Below, one piece after another: positions 62,491-64,000 of a stretch of 64,000 nucleotides of DNA. The notes under the pieces were generated by a model. That model was not told where the DNA came from, did not search any database, and saw nothing but the letters and a program-made list of their open reading frames with translations. Numbering within the stretch: position 1 is the stretch's first letter; each line of letters starts with the position of its first letter. This DNA comes from Halonotius aquaticus (GTDB lineage Archaea > Halobacteriota > Halobacteria > Halobacteriales > Haloferacaceae), in assembly GCF_003605575.1 (NCBI RefSeq), contig NZ_QKNY01000005.1:148259-212258 (forward strand), read 5' to 3'. Both the position numbers and the translations under genes were made by a program.

Positions 62491-63585
62491 ATGACTCGTG
62501 AGGCAGTCGTCTCGCTTACCACCTCGCTCGTCGAGATCCCAAGCCACACCGATGAGACTGCTGCCGGCGATTTTATCGCCCATTGGCTCCGTGACGAAAC
62601 AGCCGCGACCGTCCGTCGTGACGACGCCGGCAACGTGATAGCCTGCCGCCAGTCAGGTGATTCATCACCGAACACCTCCCTCGCCTTTGTCGGCCACCAC
62701 GACGTTGTCCCACCAGCCGACGACCAACTCGACGCTGACGGTGGGTACCGCAGCGAGCGTCGTGATGGCCGGCTCTATGGCCGTGGCACCGCCGATATGA
62801 AAGGTACGCTGGCGGCCGCACTGCTCGCCTTTCGGGATGCTGAGCCCGCAACCGAACTCGTCTTTGCGAGCTTTGTCGGCGAGGAACAGGGCGGGATCGG
62901 CGCGCAGGCAGCGATCGAGGATGGGTTCGCGCCCGATACCGCCATCGTCACCGAGGGCTCAACGGGCTACTCCGCGGCCGGTGTCACCGATGTCGCGATC
63001 GCCCACAAGGGCCGCCGCGGGAGCACGCTCACCGCAAGCGGTACCGCGGGCCACGCCAGCCGCCCTGATGACGCCGAAAACGCGGTCTACCGCGCCTGCG
63101 ATGCGGTCGATACCGTTCGCTCACTTGAGGCACCTGAAACGACGGTGCTCGGCAACGAACTCTCTGGGAGCGTCGCCGTCACCGAGATCGACGGCGGCTC
63201 GGCGTGGAACGTGATCCCCGAGCGGTGTACCGTCACGGTCGACGAGCGAACCGTGCCCGGTGAGCGTGCCGACCTCGCGGCGGCCGAATCGATCGCGGGC
63301 GTCGAGTGGACGGTCGACCAAGACTTGCCGCCGATGGCCTGTGACGATCCGGCGTTTGCCGACCGCGTCCTCACGGCGGCCGACGCCGTCCAGCCGGGCG
63401 AGCCTCAGCAGGTCGTCAAACCACATGCGACCGACGCGGGCTGGCTGGCGAACGCTGGCACCGACTGCGTTGTTTGTGGGGCGGCCGAACCTGGCGAGGC
63501 ACACACAGCGACCGAGAGCGTCTCGATCGACGTGCTTGAGCGGTGTTACGAGCTGTACCGACAGGTGGCCGAGACGCCACCGTAG
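62491..63585 (+). CDS. M20-family metallopeptidase or deacylase
   Basis: The protein has 364 residues. Metal-binding motifs are VGHHDVVP, RGTADMKGTLAA, VGEEQGGIG (catalytic Glu pair) and a C-terminal VKPHATDAGW with the last His/Asp. The lid dimerisation domain starts at KGRRGSTLTASGTAGHAS. The family includes acetylornithine deacetylase and succinyl-diaminopimelate desuccinylase, as well as dipeptidases. The isolated position gives no substrate clue. Confidence 0.92.
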   Translation: MTREAVVSLTTSLVEIPSHTDETAAGDFIAHWLRDETAATVRRDDAGNVIACRQSGDSSPNTSLAFVGHHDVVPPADDQLDADGGYRSERRDGRLYGRGTADMKGTLAAALLAFRDAEPATELVFASFVGEEQGGIGAQAAIEDGFAPDTAIVTEGSTGYSAAGVTDVAIAHKGRRGSTLTASGTAGHASRPDDAENAVYRACDAVDTVRSLEAPETTVLGNELSGSVAVTEIDGGSAWNVIPERCTVTVDERTVPGERADLAAAESIAGVEWTVDQDLPPMACDDPAFADRVLTAADAVQPGEPQQVVKPHATDAGWLANAGTDCVVCGAAEPGEAHTATESVSIDVLERCYELYRQVAETPP

Positions 63586-63635
63586 CCAACCGCTCTCAGC
63601 AGTGCGTTGATACGACCGTAGCCGCAACAGCAGGT

Positions 63636-64000
63636 ATGGTAACTGACGCAACGCAGGCTGAGCCCCCAGCGGCGTATACTGCACTGCTTGATGAGATCAA
63701 CCGGTACAACGCCGTCGAGAGTGCGACCGAGGTGCTCTCGTGGGATCAACAGGTGATGATGCCCGAGGGCGGAACCCCGGCCCGCTCGACGCAGCTTTCG
63801 ACGCTGTCGTCGATCAGCCACGAGCTGTTGGTCGATGGTGACGTTGGCAACCATCTTGACGAGCTTGACGACGCATCGCTCACCCCCGAACAGCAGGCTG
63901 TTGTCCGTGAGATCCGTCGTGAATACGTCCGGGCTGCCCGCGTGCCGCGTGATCTCATCGAGGAGATCTCGACGGCGACCACCGAAGCCCTCGGCGCCTG
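63636..64000 (+). CDS. M32-family carboxypeptidase, 3' end outside the window
   Basis: Only the first 121 residues are present. The start ATG 63636 leads into YTALLDEINRYNAVESATEV, LSWDQQVMMPEGG and ARSTQLSTLSSISHELL, the N-terminal helical layout of thermostable carboxypeptidase 1 (M32). The metal motif HESQS/HExxH lies beyond the window. The gene begins 50 bases after the M20 peptidase on the same strand. Confidence 0.88.
   Translation, partial: MVTDATQAEPPAAYTALLDEINRYNAVESATEVLSWDQQVMMPEGGTPARSTQLSTLSSISHELLVDGDVGNHLDELDDASLTPEQQAVVREIRREYVRAARVPRDLIEEISTATTEALGA

Noticed and set aside
1..64000. CRISPR arrays, integrases, transposases and rRNA genes
   Set aside because: No regularly spaced repeat series and no recombinase or transposase motifs were found in any frame, and no rRNA sequence was recognised.

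Overview
The window is haloarchaeal chromosomal DNA (class Halobacteria). The evidence is strongly acidic proteins, mostly GC-rich coding sequence, archaeal core genes (EF-2, EF-1 alpha, S10, Rpo11, Rpo12, prefoldin beta, Pcc1, deoxyhypusine synthase, aIF2 beta, RIO2, NcsA, FtsZ2), TATA-type promoters, very short leaders and many Halobacteria-only families. No genus can be fixed from the sequence. It reads as a core chromosome region with a few short AT-rich accessory islands rather than a plasmid.

Layout. 1-5.9 kb: end of a secreted surface protein, a DUF5781-type metalloprotein, EF-2, and an ACT-domain protein overlapping homoserine dehydrogenase. 5.9-8.2 kb: two exported or membrane proteins, one joining an outside domain to an inside winged helix. 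8.3-9.9 kb: EF-1 alpha and S10. 10-15.2 kb: membrane protein, rhomboid protease, tRNA-Ala(CGC) with duplicated 3' ends beside an AT-rich membrane-protein gene, an orphan HicB, a cold-shock protein and a UDG-like protein. 15.5-19.5 kb: Rpo11, HisF, a histidine kinase and deoxyhypusine synthase. 19.6-20.8 kb: an AT-rich two-gene module of unknown function. 20.8-28.2 kb: a GH13 alpha-glucosidase, an ABC ATPase behind a DtxR-type iron box, PurL, and the prefoldin/DUF3194/Pcc1/Rpo12/eL43 group. 29-36.6 kb: a rhodanese-MBL protein and a late cobalamin cluster in two transcripts (HAD-cbiB-cobS-cobY and cobD-cobA-cbiP). 36.7-39.9 kb: aIF2 beta-TRAM, tRNA-Tyr(GTA), then the cell-division locus CdrL, CdrS and FtsZ2.

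40-50 kb: NcsA, a DUF7095-like protein, endonuclease IV with a methyltransferase, a frameshifted MBL-like gene, RIO2, a VapBC pair with an inverted-repeat operator, a CBS protein, and the complete proC-proB-proA proline operon. 50-58 kb: a carbohydrate block of TrmB, GH13 amylase, GH15 and GH27 alpha-galactosidase, interrupted by a nucleotidyltransferase/small-protein overlapping pair. 58-64 kb: citrate synthase (with a TrmB-like site touching its start codon), a PIN-ATPase-KH protein, a lone archaellin, an M20 peptidase and the start of an M32 carboxypeptidase.

The genes least explained by known biology are the AT-rich pair at 19.6-20.8 kb, the AT-rich gene beside tRNA-Ala, and the overlapping pair at 55.8-56.6 kb. 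The best regulatory signals are the GTCTTAC sites before cdrS, the iron box before the ABC ATPase, and the vapBC inverted repeat. No integrase, transposase, rRNA operon or CRISPR array was found.
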